Source: Candidatus Woesearchaeota archaeon
GTDB taxonomy: Archaea; Nanobdellota; Nanobdellia; SCGC-AAA011-G17; GW2011-AR17
Length of the DNA: 8,193 bases
Assembly: GCA_018302165.1 (NCBI GenBank)
Contig: JAGWAA010000044.1
Location: forward strand, 1 to 8,193
Reading direction: 5' to 3'
Below are positions 1 through 4,146 of this stretch, piece after piece. Both the position numbers and the translations under genes were made by a program. Under the pieces are notes generated by a model. That model saw nothing but the letters and a program-made list of their open reading frames with translations. It ran no database searches and was not told the DNA's origin. Position 1 is the stretch's first letter. Each line of letters begins with the position of its first letter.

Positions 1-48
1 ATAAAAGGTTATTTTGTTATTTCTTACAAGGAATTACAAATAGAAATA

Positions 49-56
49 CTTATATA
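49..56 (+). promoter_or_regulatory. TATA box of the first hypothetical gene
   Basis: CTTATATA lies about 44 bp before the ATG at 97. Archaeal transcription usually starts about 25-27 bp after the TATA centre, which puts the start near 78-80 and gives a short leader of about 18 nt. That leader is just long enough to carry the SD site AGAGGA at 85-90. A-rich bases before the box could serve as a BRE. The assignment rests on sequence and spacing only. Confidence 0.55.
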
Positions 57-96
57 CATGTTATTTGTTAAAAAAGGTATTAATAGAGGATAAAAA

Positions 97-483
97 ATGT
101 ATATAAGATATGATACAGAAAGTAATGCTGTAAATTGTGCTAGAAGAATAGCAGATAAATTTAAAAGATTAAAATTTAGTGTTAATGATACTGAACGAGA
201 TTGTCTTGATGGTATTGTGTATTCTGTAATAGGGAATTATGGTATTATTCCTATTAGTTTTAAAGTTGGTATTGAGAGTGTAACTAGAAATAAGAGGGTT
301 GGATATGATGTATTAATTAAAATTGGAGATGGTAATGTTAATCTTGAAGAAAGATTATCTTTAGCTAATAAAATTTTTAGGGATGATAGGAGACAAACTT
401 TCGAGATAAATTCTAAATTGTATGGTGTTGATTCTGCTTGTAAAATGGATGAAGATGGAGTTCAATTAGTTATTATGTATTAA
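97..483 (+). CDS. Hypothetical protein, 128 aa
   Basis: I do not recognise this protein. It has 128 residues, no signal peptide and no membrane segment, and looks like a soluble mixed alpha/beta protein. The N-terminal third is basic (CARRIADKFKRLKF), and a charged helical stretch with EERLSLANKIFRDDRR lies near residues 84-99. There are three cysteines (C14, C36 and one near residue 115) but no metal-binding spacing. The ATG at 97 is chosen because AGAGGA ends 6 nt before it and a TATA box sits at a suitable distance. The gene stands alone: downstream it converges on tRNA-Glu, whose 3' end is about 33 bp away. A real gene is likely; its function is unknown. Confidence 0.7.
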   Translation: MYIRYDTESNAVNCARRIADKFKRLKFSVNDTERDCLDGIVYSVIGNYGIIPISFKVGIESVTRNKRVGYDVLIKIGDGNVNLEERLSLANKIFRDDRRQTFEINSKLYGVDSACKMDEDGVQLVIMY

Positions 484-515
484 TTTTTCTTTGAATAATT
501 CTTTAAAAAATATAG

Positions 516-613
516 TGCCCCCGTCGGGATTTGAACCCGAGTCTTTGCCTCGAAAGGGCAAAATGAATGGTCTTAACTTTTCAGTTAAATTGACCGAGCT
601 ACACTACAGGGGC
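516..613 (-). tRNA. tRNA-Glu (UUC) with a D-loop intron
   Basis: Read on the minus strand, the acceptor arms GCCCCTG (613-607) and CGGGGGC (523-517) pair over 7 bp with one T-G wobble, and the discriminator is A516. No CCA is encoded. The T arm is TCGGG-TTCAAAT-CCCGA. The anticodon arm is TTGCC-CTTTCGA-GGCAA, giving anticodon TTC. As it stands the D loop is far too long. Removing the 23-nt intron at 567-589 leaves a D arm of GTG, a 13-nt loop and CAT, which is the normal shape of archaeal tRNA-Glu, and a mature length of 75 nt. The gene diverges from tRNA-Ser. A T-rich run follows its 3' end and may stop transcription. Confidence 0.93.
567..589 (-). other. Noncanonical tRNA intron (D-loop, about position 21/22) in tRNA-Glu
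   Basis: The 23-nt insert folds as a bulge-helix-bulge. Exon GGTC pairs with intron GACC (4 bp). One 3-nt bulge (AAT) follows GGTC and the other (ATT) follows GACC. The inner helix is TTAACT-GAAA-AGTTAA, a perfect 6-bp stem with a GNRA-type loop. Archaeal splicing endonuclease normally cuts after the second bulge nucleotide; here AA|T and AT|T would join GGTCAA to TCATTT and restore the D arm exactly. There is no adjacent outer helix, so this is a relaxed form of the motif. Confidence 0.88.
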
Positions 614-632
614 ATTATTTTATTGGATTTTC

Positions 633-650
633 AAAGGTTTATAAACCTTT
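633..650 (-). promoter_or_regulatory. Palindromic TATA box, promoter of tRNA-Glu
   Basis: AAAGGTTTA followed directly by TAAACCTTT is a perfect 18-bp inverted repeat. Its core TTTATAAA (638-645) is centred about 28 bp before the tRNA-Glu 5' end at 613, the expected archaeal distance. On the minus strand GAGAAA lies directly upstream and could be the BRE. Because the box is symmetrical it could also fire towards tRNA-Ser, but that gene has a better placed box of its own. Confidence 0.65.
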
Positions 651-669
651 CTCTGAATATTTGGTTAAC

Positions 670-678
670 TATTTAAAG
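670..678 (+). promoter_or_regulatory. TATA box of tRNA-Ser
   Basis: TATTTAAAG is centred about 29 bp before the first base of tRNA-Ser at 703, a typical distance for an archaeal tRNA promoter. The two tRNA promoters therefore lie back to back within the 89-bp gap between the genes. Confidence 0.55.
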
Positions 679-732
679 ATTAATTTTTTGTTTTATCTAT
701 ATGCCGTGGTGGCGCAACCTGGTACCGCGCAA

Positions 733-756
733 ATCAATTTAATAAATTGAGTGTAG
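733..756 (+). other. Noncanonical tRNA intron (anticodon stem, position 29/30) in tRNA-Ser
   Basis: This 24-nt intron lies inside the 5' strand of the anticodon stem. Exon GCGC (727-730) pairs with intron GTGT (751-754) through two C-G and two G-T pairs. The bulges are AAA (731-733) and AGG (755-757). The inner helix is TCAATTT-AAT-AAATTGA, 7 bp. Cuts at AA|A and AG|G join CAA to GC and create the stem strand CAAGC, which matches GCTTG at 780-784 perfectly. Confidence 0.88.
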
Positions 757-764
757 GCCTGGAA

Positions 765-778
765 TCTCAGGACCAGCT
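765..778 (+). other. Canonical-position tRNA intron (37/38) in tRNA-Ser
   Basis: This 14-nt intron is very short. Exon CTGG (759-762, including anticodon bases) pairs with intron CCAG (773-776). The bulges are AAT (763-765) and CTA (777-779). Cuts at AA|T and CT|A yield the loop CTGGAAA flanked by CAAGC and GCTTG. The inner part (766-772) is almost all loop. The outer helix of this BHB is only complete after the upstream intron has been removed. Confidence 0.87.
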
Positions 779-829
779 AGCTTGTTTCCGCAAGGATATC
801 TCGGTTCAAATCCGAGCCACGGCGTAGTT

Positions 830-837
830 TTTATAAA
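830..837 (+). promoter_or_regulatory. TATA box of the U32-family gene
   Basis: TTTATAAA begins 5 nt after the end of tRNA-Ser and is centred 26-27 bp before the ATG at 860. Transcription would start at the start codon itself, giving a leaderless mRNA, in keeping with the lack of any SD site in the T-rich stretch before the ATG. Confidence 0.6.
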
Positions 838-859
838 TTCTATTTTGTTTTGTTTTCTT

Positions 860-1885
860 ATGAAAATTGAATTGATGGCACCTGCTGGTTCTTATGAAAC
901 TTTGATAGCTGCAATTAAAGCTGGAGCAGATTCAGTTTATTTTGGTGTTGGAAATTTGAATATGCGTTCAAGGACTGCGAATTTCCAAATCAAAGATTTG
1001 AAAAAAATTATGACTATTTGTAAAAAAAATCATGTAAAAGGTTATTTAACTTTGAATACTGTAATGTATGATGAGGATCTTCAAAATGTAAAGAGGATAG
1101 CATTACTTGCAAAAAAATATGATGTTGATGCAATTATTGCGTCCGATTTATCTGTTATTGAATTTTGTAATAGAAATAAAATTCAAGTGAATATTTCTAC
1201 TCAGATGAATGTTTCTAATTTTGAGGCTGTTAAATATTTTGCAAAGTCTGCTGATGTAGGTGCTTGTTATCAAACTTGTAGGCGGGCTTATCGTGTGATT
1301 GATGAACATACTGGACAAGAATTAGTTGTTGATAATAAATATGTTATGTCCCCGAAAGATTTGTGTACTATAAATATTTTAGATAAAATTTTAAAGTCAG
1401 GTGTTTCTATTTTGAAAATTGAAGGTAGAGGTAGGTCACCTGAATATGTCTCTGAAGTTGTTAAAGTTTATAGAGAAGCTATTAATGATTTTTCTTTGAA
1501 TAAAGTCAATGGTTGGATTTCTCGTTTAGAAAAAGTATATAATCGTGGTTTTTGGTTTGGAGGTTATTATTTAGGAGAAAAGCTTGGTGAATGGAGTGGG
1601 ATTTATGGTTCTAAATCTAAAGTTGAAAAAAAATATTTGGGGAAAGTAAAAAATTATTATCTTAAAGCTAATGTATTATATTTTAAAGTTGAAAGTTATG
1701 GGTTTAAACAAGGTGATCAAATTGTTATTAATGGGCCTACTACAGGAGTTTTAAAATTTAAAGTGGATTCTATTTTTGTTGATGATAAATTTGTGAAAAT
1801 TGCTAAAAAAGGTGATCTTGTGACAATTAAAGCCCCAGAAAAAGTTCGTATTAATGATAAAATCTATTTGTTTATGGAAGCATAA
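860..1885 (+). CDS. U32 peptidase-family protein (TrhP/UbiU-like), internally shortened
   Basis: This 341-aa protein belongs to the U32 family. Members once called collagenases are now linked to tRNA/rRNA hydroxylation (TrhP/YegQ, RlhA) and ubiquinone hydroxylation (UbiU/V), and carry a [4Fe-4S] cluster. The start is set by the typical N-terminus MKIELMAPAG with a TATA box 26-27 bp upstream; an in-frame ATG at 782 lies inside tRNA-Ser. Visible motifs are AGADSVYFG (21-29), NISTQMNVSN (111-120), GACYQTCRRAY (134-144), DLC (C169), KIEGR (186-190) and a beta-rich C-terminal region (about 255-340). Between ADV (131-133) and GACYQTC the usual segment with the HGxxC and SGRC motifs is absent, so two of four expected cluster cysteines are missing while C136, C140 and C169 remain. 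Family membership is firm. The substrate is unknown and activity is doubtful. Confidence 0.85.
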   Translation: MKIELMAPAGSYETLIAAIKAGADSVYFGVGNLNMRSRTANFQIKDLKKIMTICKKNHVKGYLTLNTVMYDEDLQNVKRIALLAKKYDVDAIIASDLSVIEFCNRNKIQVNISTQMNVSNFEAVKYFAKSADVGACYQTCRRAYRVIDEHTGQELVVDNKYVMSPKDLCTINILDKILKSGVSILKIEGRGRSPEYVSEVVKVYREAINDFSLNKVNGWISRLEKVYNRGFWFGGYYLGEKLGEWSGIYGSKSKVEKKYLGKVKNYYLKANVLYFKVESYGFKQGDQIVINGPTTGVLKFKVDSIFVDDKFVKIAKKGDLVTIKAPEKVRINDKIYLFMEA

Positions 1886-1888
1886 TAC

Positions 1889-1896
1889 TTATAAAT
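1889..1896 (+). promoter_or_regulatory. TATA box of the Fur/PerR-like gene
   Basis: TTATAAAT is centred about 26 bp before the ATG at 1918 and lies just after the U32 stop codon. It gives the regulator its own leaderless transcript, separate from the gene upstream. Confidence 0.6.
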
Positions 1897-1907
1897 AGTA
1901 ATAGATT

Positions 1908-1932
1908 CTTATTAGTAATGATTACTACTAAG
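1908..1932 (+). promoter_or_regulatory. Inverted repeat over the start codon, probable Fur/PerR operator
   Basis: The arms CTTATTAGTAAT (1908-1919) and ATTACTACTAAG (1921-1932) flank a central G1920 and match in 11 of 12 pairs. The inner 7-1-7 core, TAGTAAT-G-ATTACTA, is perfect. This is the geometry of known Fur and PerR boxes, though the bases differ from the bacterial PerR consensus. The repeat covers the predicted transcription start and the ATG, so a bound dimer would block initiation. Autoregulation is inferred from position and from the gene it overlaps. Confidence 0.6.
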
Positions 1933-2301
1933 AAAAAACGTAATACTCTACAGAAAACAAAAATTTTAGAATATTTACATTCTGTACATACGCATCCAAC
2001 TGCGGAAGTAGTTTATGAAAATATAAAAAAGAAAATACCCATGATTAGTTTAGGAACTGTGTATAGAATTCTGAATGCTCTTGCTGATGATAATGAAATT
2101 ATCAAATTAGAAGTGAATGGAGAGTTTAGATATGATGCAAATAATTGTGGGCATATTCATTTGATTTGTACTAAATGTGGGATTATCTCTGATAGAGAAA
2201 TGAACAAAAAATTAGATTTGAATTTCTCTGATTTTAGTGTTCATTGTTTTAGTTTAATAATTAAGGGAACTTGTAAAAAATGTTCTAGGAGGGTTAAATG
2301 A
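1918..2301 (+). CDS. Fur-family transcriptional regulator, PerR-like
   Basis: This 127-aa protein is a metal-dependent DNA-binding repressor of the Fur family. The winged-helix part includes HPTAEVVYENI (26-36) and the recognition region ISLGTVYRILNAL (43-55). Two CxxC pairs, C84/C87 and C119/C122, match the structural zinc site. The residues aligned with the PerR sensing site are H26, D73, H79, H81 and D92, with internal spacing equal to that of Bacillus PerR (H37, D85, H91, H93, D104). Asp rather than Glu at the last position is the mark of PerR, which senses peroxide by iron-catalysed oxidation of histidines. It heads a cluster with a small Cys protein, thioredoxin and rubrerythrin, consistent with control of peroxide defence. 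The ATG at 1918 fits a leaderless transcript. Metal and ligand specificity are inferred. Confidence 0.9.
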   Translation: MITTKKKRNTLQKTKILEYLHSVHTHPTAEVVYENIKKKIPMISLGTVYRILNALADDNEIIKLEVNGEFRYDANNCGHIHLICTKCGIISDREMNKKLDLNFSDFSVHCFSLIIKGTCKKCSRRVK

Positions 2302-2414
2302 CAAAAAAGGAATTTGTTGATACATTAAAATGTGATGATCTTTGTTTTTTAAAGACAAAGAGAAAAAGTGAAAAAATTAAAGACGCAATTTATGATAAGG
2401 AATGTAATTGTTAG
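2298..2414 (+). CDS. Small four-cysteine protein, 38 aa
   Basis: I do not recognise this 38-residue protein. Its start overlaps the stop of the Fur-family gene as ATGA, and AGGAGG (2288-2293) precedes the ATG at good spacing. It has four cysteines in two pairs: CDDLC (C12, C16) and the C-terminal ECNC (C36, C38), separated by a lysine-rich stretch KTKRKSEKIKD. Its stop TAG forms part of the SD site of thioredoxin, so it is embedded in the operon. The cysteine layout could bind a metal or Fe-S centre or act as a thiol substrate for thioredoxin; this is speculation. The two SD and overlap signals make a real small gene more likely than chance. Confidence 0.7.
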   Translation: MTKKEFVDTLKCDDLCFLKTKRKSEKIKDAIYDKECNC

Positions 2415-2424
2415 GAGGATAAAA

Positions 2425-2745
2425 ATGTTACATATAAATAAAAACAATTTTGAAGAAGAAATTATGAAGTCGAAAATACCTGTGATTGTTGATTTTTGGG
2501 CTGAATGGTGTGGGCCTTGTAGAATGATGGGGCCTGTATTCGAAGATCTAAGCAAAGAATATACTGGAAAAGTTAAGTTTGCAAAACTAAATGTTGAAGA
2601 AGAAGAAATTCTTGCTGCAAATAATGATATTCGTGGAATTCCTGCTTTGATTATTTTCAAGAATGGAAAAGAAATTGGTAGGATTGTTGGATATCAACCA
2701 AAGGACCAATTAAAACAAAAATTAAATGCTATTATTGGAGGATAA
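2425..2745 (+). CDS. trxA: Thioredoxin
   Basis: This 106-aa protein is a single-domain thioredoxin, a cytoplasmic thiol-disulfide reductant. It shows the active site WCGPC (28-32), the buried acid D23 in VDFWAEWCGPC, K54 in AKLNV, and the cis-proline P73 in RGIPALIIF. The length is normal for the family. The start at 2425 is chosen because AGGAGG (2413-2418) lies 6 nt before it; an in-frame ATG at 2368 would add 19 residues without family similarity and overlap the small Cys gene. It sits between the small Cys protein and rubrerythrin and could reduce either, or a peroxidase elsewhere. No thioredoxin reductase is visible in the window. Confidence 0.95.
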   Translation: MLHINKNNFEEEIMKSKIPVIVDFWAEWCGPCRMMGPVFEDLSKEYTGKVKFAKLNVEEEEILAANNDIRGIPALIIFKNGKEIGRIVGYQPKDQLKQKLNAIIGG

Positions 2746-2747
2746 AA

Positions 2748-3266
2748 ATGAAGACAGATGAAAATCTAAAAATGGCTTTTTCTGGTGAAAGTCAGGCAAG
2801 AAATAAATACACTTATTTTGCTAAAGTTGCAAGAAATGAAAAATTATTTTATGTTGCAAAAGTCTTTGAGGAAACTGCAGAGAATGAAGTACAACATGCA
2901 AAAGATGAATTTAAGTTAATGAAAGGTATCGGAGATACAAAACAAAATCTAAACGAAGCTATTGCTGGTGAACATTATGAAAATTCTGAGATGTATGTAC
3001 AATTTGAGAAAGATGCAATTGCTGAAAGGAGGATGATTGAAGCAAAATTATTCCATGAAATTGCTGAAGTTGAAAGAAAACATGAAAGTCGATATAAAAA
3101 AATATTAGCACTTTTGGAAAAAGGAATGTTATACAAGAGAGAGAAACCAATTAAATGGAAGTGTAGCAAATGTGGTTATATGCATGAAGGTACTGAACCT
3201 CCTGCTTTGTGTCCGTCTTGTAAGCATGAAAGAGAATATTATGAACCTGAAGATGTAATGTTTTAA
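2748..3266 (+). CDS. rbr: Rubrerythrin
   Basis: This 172-aa non-haem iron protein of anaerobes reduces hydrogen peroxide to water. An N-terminal ferritin-like four-helix domain carries diiron ligand motifs: E14 in SGESQARNKY, ExxH at 47-50, ExxE at 75-78 (GEHYE) and ExxH at 109-112 (EVERKHE). The C-terminal rubredoxin-like domain has C139xxC142 and C155xxC158 for one iron. Length and domain order are those of classical rubrerythrin. GGAGG (2737-2741) inside the end of trxA serves as SD, and only 2 nt separate the thioredoxin stop from this ATG, so the two are co-translated from one mRNA. Its place downstream of a PerR-like gene supports a peroxide-stress role. The electron donor is not visible. 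Confidence 0.96.
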   Translation: MKTDENLKMAFSGESQARNKYTYFAKVARNEKLFYVAKVFEETAENEVQHAKDEFKLMKGIGDTKQNLNEAIAGEHYENSEMYVQFEKDAIAERRMIEAKLFHEIAEVERKHESRYKKILALLEKGMLYKREKPIKWKCSKCGYMHEGTEPPALCPSCKHEREYYEPEDVMF

Positions 3267-3485
3267 TTATTTTAATCTTTCATTAAGGTCGTCTTTATTT
3301 TTTTCTTGAATTTTTTTAGATTCTGCTTCTAAATCTATGCCTAATTCTTTTAGTGCGTTAACGTGTCCTTGAATTTGTTGTTGGACTACTTGTAGGATTT
3401 TACTAAATTCTTGTTGTTCCATTGCTAAAACAGAAATTGCGCCTTTATGAAATCCTATAATTTCTTCTTTTTTTGGTTGTTCCAT
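3267..3485 (-). CDS. Hypothetical small helical protein, 72 aa
   Basis: I do not recognise this protein. It is charged and glutamine-rich, almost wholly helical by composition, with a possible coiled coil in its middle (EFSKILQVVQQQIQGHVNAL) and an acidic/basic tail. There are no cysteines, signal peptide or membrane segment. Its stop codon abuts the rubrerythrin stop on the other strand. The ATG at 3485 has no SD site but lies 27 bp from a TATA box, as for a leaderless gene. A small cytosolic adaptor or DNA/RNA-associated protein is possible but unsupported. Confidence 0.65.
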   Translation of the reverse strand: MEQPKKEEIIGFHKGAISVLAMEQQEFSKILQVVQQQIQGHVNALKELGIDLEAESKKIQEKNKDDLNERLK

Positions 3486-3508
3486 AGTTTGGATTTAATT
3501 TAGAAACA

Positions 3509-3516
3509 TATATAAA
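3509..3516. promoter_or_regulatory. Shared TATA box between two divergent leaderless genes
   Basis: TATATAAA (TTTATATA on the other strand) is centred at 3512-3513. The start codons of the two flanking genes lie at 3485 (minus) and 3539 (plus), each about 27 bp from that centre. Both transcripts would start at their start codons. The plus side has an A-rich BRE-like flank (AGAAAC); the minus-side flank is weaker, so the plus direction may dominate. Confidence 0.6.
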
Positions 3517-3538
3517 GATATGGTTTTAAGTTTTTTTT

Positions 3539-3901
3539 ATGGGTCTTGAAGATTTAGTAAATTTGATATTGAAACCATTTGAAGGGGTTGCGCAGGTAGT
3601 TTATGATGTTTGTTTTGCTACTGATATCAAGAGAGAAGTTGGGAATGATGGAAAAGTTTCTTATAAAGTTCAGTACATGGAAAATAATCCAATAAGGCCT
3701 TTGTTTGATAAAGTTAAAGAGGGTTATACTACAATTAAGGATTTTGGACAAAAACATGTTTCAAGAAGGTTTGATAAGACTAGTACATTCATAGAGAAAT
3801 ATGTTAATGAATATTTGTATAGACCTTTGTTAACATTTTATGATAAAAATAAAACTTTGAGTTGGTGTTTAGGTTTAGGTCTTGCTTATTTTATGATTTA
3901 A
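3539..3901 (+). CDS. Hypothetical protein, 120 aa
   Basis: I do not recognise this protein. Its N-terminal helix MGLEDLVNLILKPFEGVAQVV is amphipathic. The middle is basic and soluble, and the C-terminus ends in a hydrophobic stretch (LSWCLGLGLAYFMI, about 107-120) that could touch or enter a membrane as a tail anchor but is short for a full span. There is no SD site; a TATA box 27 bp upstream of the ATG fits a leaderless mRNA. The stop codon overlaps that of the convergent Dph2-like fragment by a few bases. Function is unknown. Confidence 0.65.
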   Translation: MGLEDLVNLILKPFEGVAQVVYDVCFATDIKREVGNDGKVSYKVQYMENNPIRPLFDKVKEGYTTIKDFGQKHVSRRFDKTSTFIEKYVNEYLYRPLLTFYDKNKTLSWCLGLGLAYFMI

Positions 3902-4146
3902 ATTTTAGGTTGCAAAGAATTATGGCCAAATTGAATTATTAAATCTACTTTTATATTCGGAACATCACAGGCACCATAACATGAATCTGACCAAATTAGA
4001 ATTTTAGCATTTGTGTTTTTTTCCAGATAATCGCAAATAGATGTTGCCTGGGGCTTTAGTCCATCAGGTAATTGAATTAAAACTATTTTTGCTTTAGTTT
4101 TTTTTATTTCTTTTACTGCTTTTTCCAATTCTAAGTTGAATTTCAT
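3898..4146 (-). CDS. Dph2-like protein, N-terminal domain only (82 aa)
   Basis: The sequence matches the first domain of Dph1/Dph2, the radical-SAM-like enzyme that starts diphthamide synthesis on elongation factor 2. Key parts are VLIQLPDGLKPQA (22-34), the motif WSDSCYGACD (52-61) with C60 at the place of the first cluster cysteine, and DLIIQFGHNSL (68-78). Archaeal Dph2 normally has about 320-340 residues in three similar domains, each giving one cysteine. Here the frame stops after the first domain, and no second or third domain is found in the adjacent sequence. The ATG overlaps the pheT stop as ATGA, so translation is probably coupled. It is either a truncated relic or a stand-alone domain that works with a part encoded elsewhere. 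Confidence 0.75.
   Translation of the reverse strand: MKFNLELEKAVKEIKKTKAKIVLIQLPDGLKPQATSICDYLEKNTNAKILIWSDSCYGACDVPNIKVDLIIQFGHNSLQPKI

Larger units (their letters stand above)
703..824 (+). tRNA. tRNA-Ser (GGA) with two introns
   Basis: The acceptor arms GCCGTGG (703-709) and CCACGGC (817-823) pair over 7 bp and the discriminator is G824, as usual for tRNA-Ser. No CCA is encoded. The T arm is CTCGG-TTCAAAT-CCGAG (800-816). The unspliced sequence has no believable anticodon arm. Removing 733-756 and 765-778 gives stem CAAGC/GCTTG with loop CTGGAAA, the standard Ser(GGA) loop, and G at position 26. The D stem is GCG/CGC. The long variable arm (785-799) contains TCC-GCAA-GGA, as expected for a class II tRNA. 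Mature length is 84 nt. The identity agrees independently with the discriminator, variable arm and anticodon. Confidence 0.92.

Noticed and set aside
491..676. 61-aa plus-strand open frame
   Set aside because: It runs through the whole tRNA-Glu gene and its promoter on the opposite strand.
703..824. Reading this locus as tRNA-Trp or tRNA-Met from the D arm, or as a broken tRNA
   Set aside because: The G discriminator, long variable arm and spliced GGA loop fit tRNA-Ser only, and all splice sites obey BHB rules.
782..859. Longer U32 start giving 26 extra N-terminal residues
   Set aside because: It begins inside tRNA-Ser; the family N-terminus and the TATA spacing both point to 860.
2368..2424. 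Longer thioredoxin start
   Set aside because: The extra 19 residues do not fit the family, overlap the small Cys gene and lack an SD site, while AGGAGG serves the ATG at 2425.
2349..2660. 103-aa minus-strand open frame
   Set aside because: Antisense to thioredoxin, with no promoter or recognisable sequence.
2959..3169. Two overlapping minus-strand frames
   Set aside because: Antisense shadows of rubrerythrin.
3554..3757. 67-aa minus-strand frame, considered as the missing Dph2 remainder
   Set aside because: It has no Dph2 motifs or cluster cysteines and lies antisense to the 120-aa gene.
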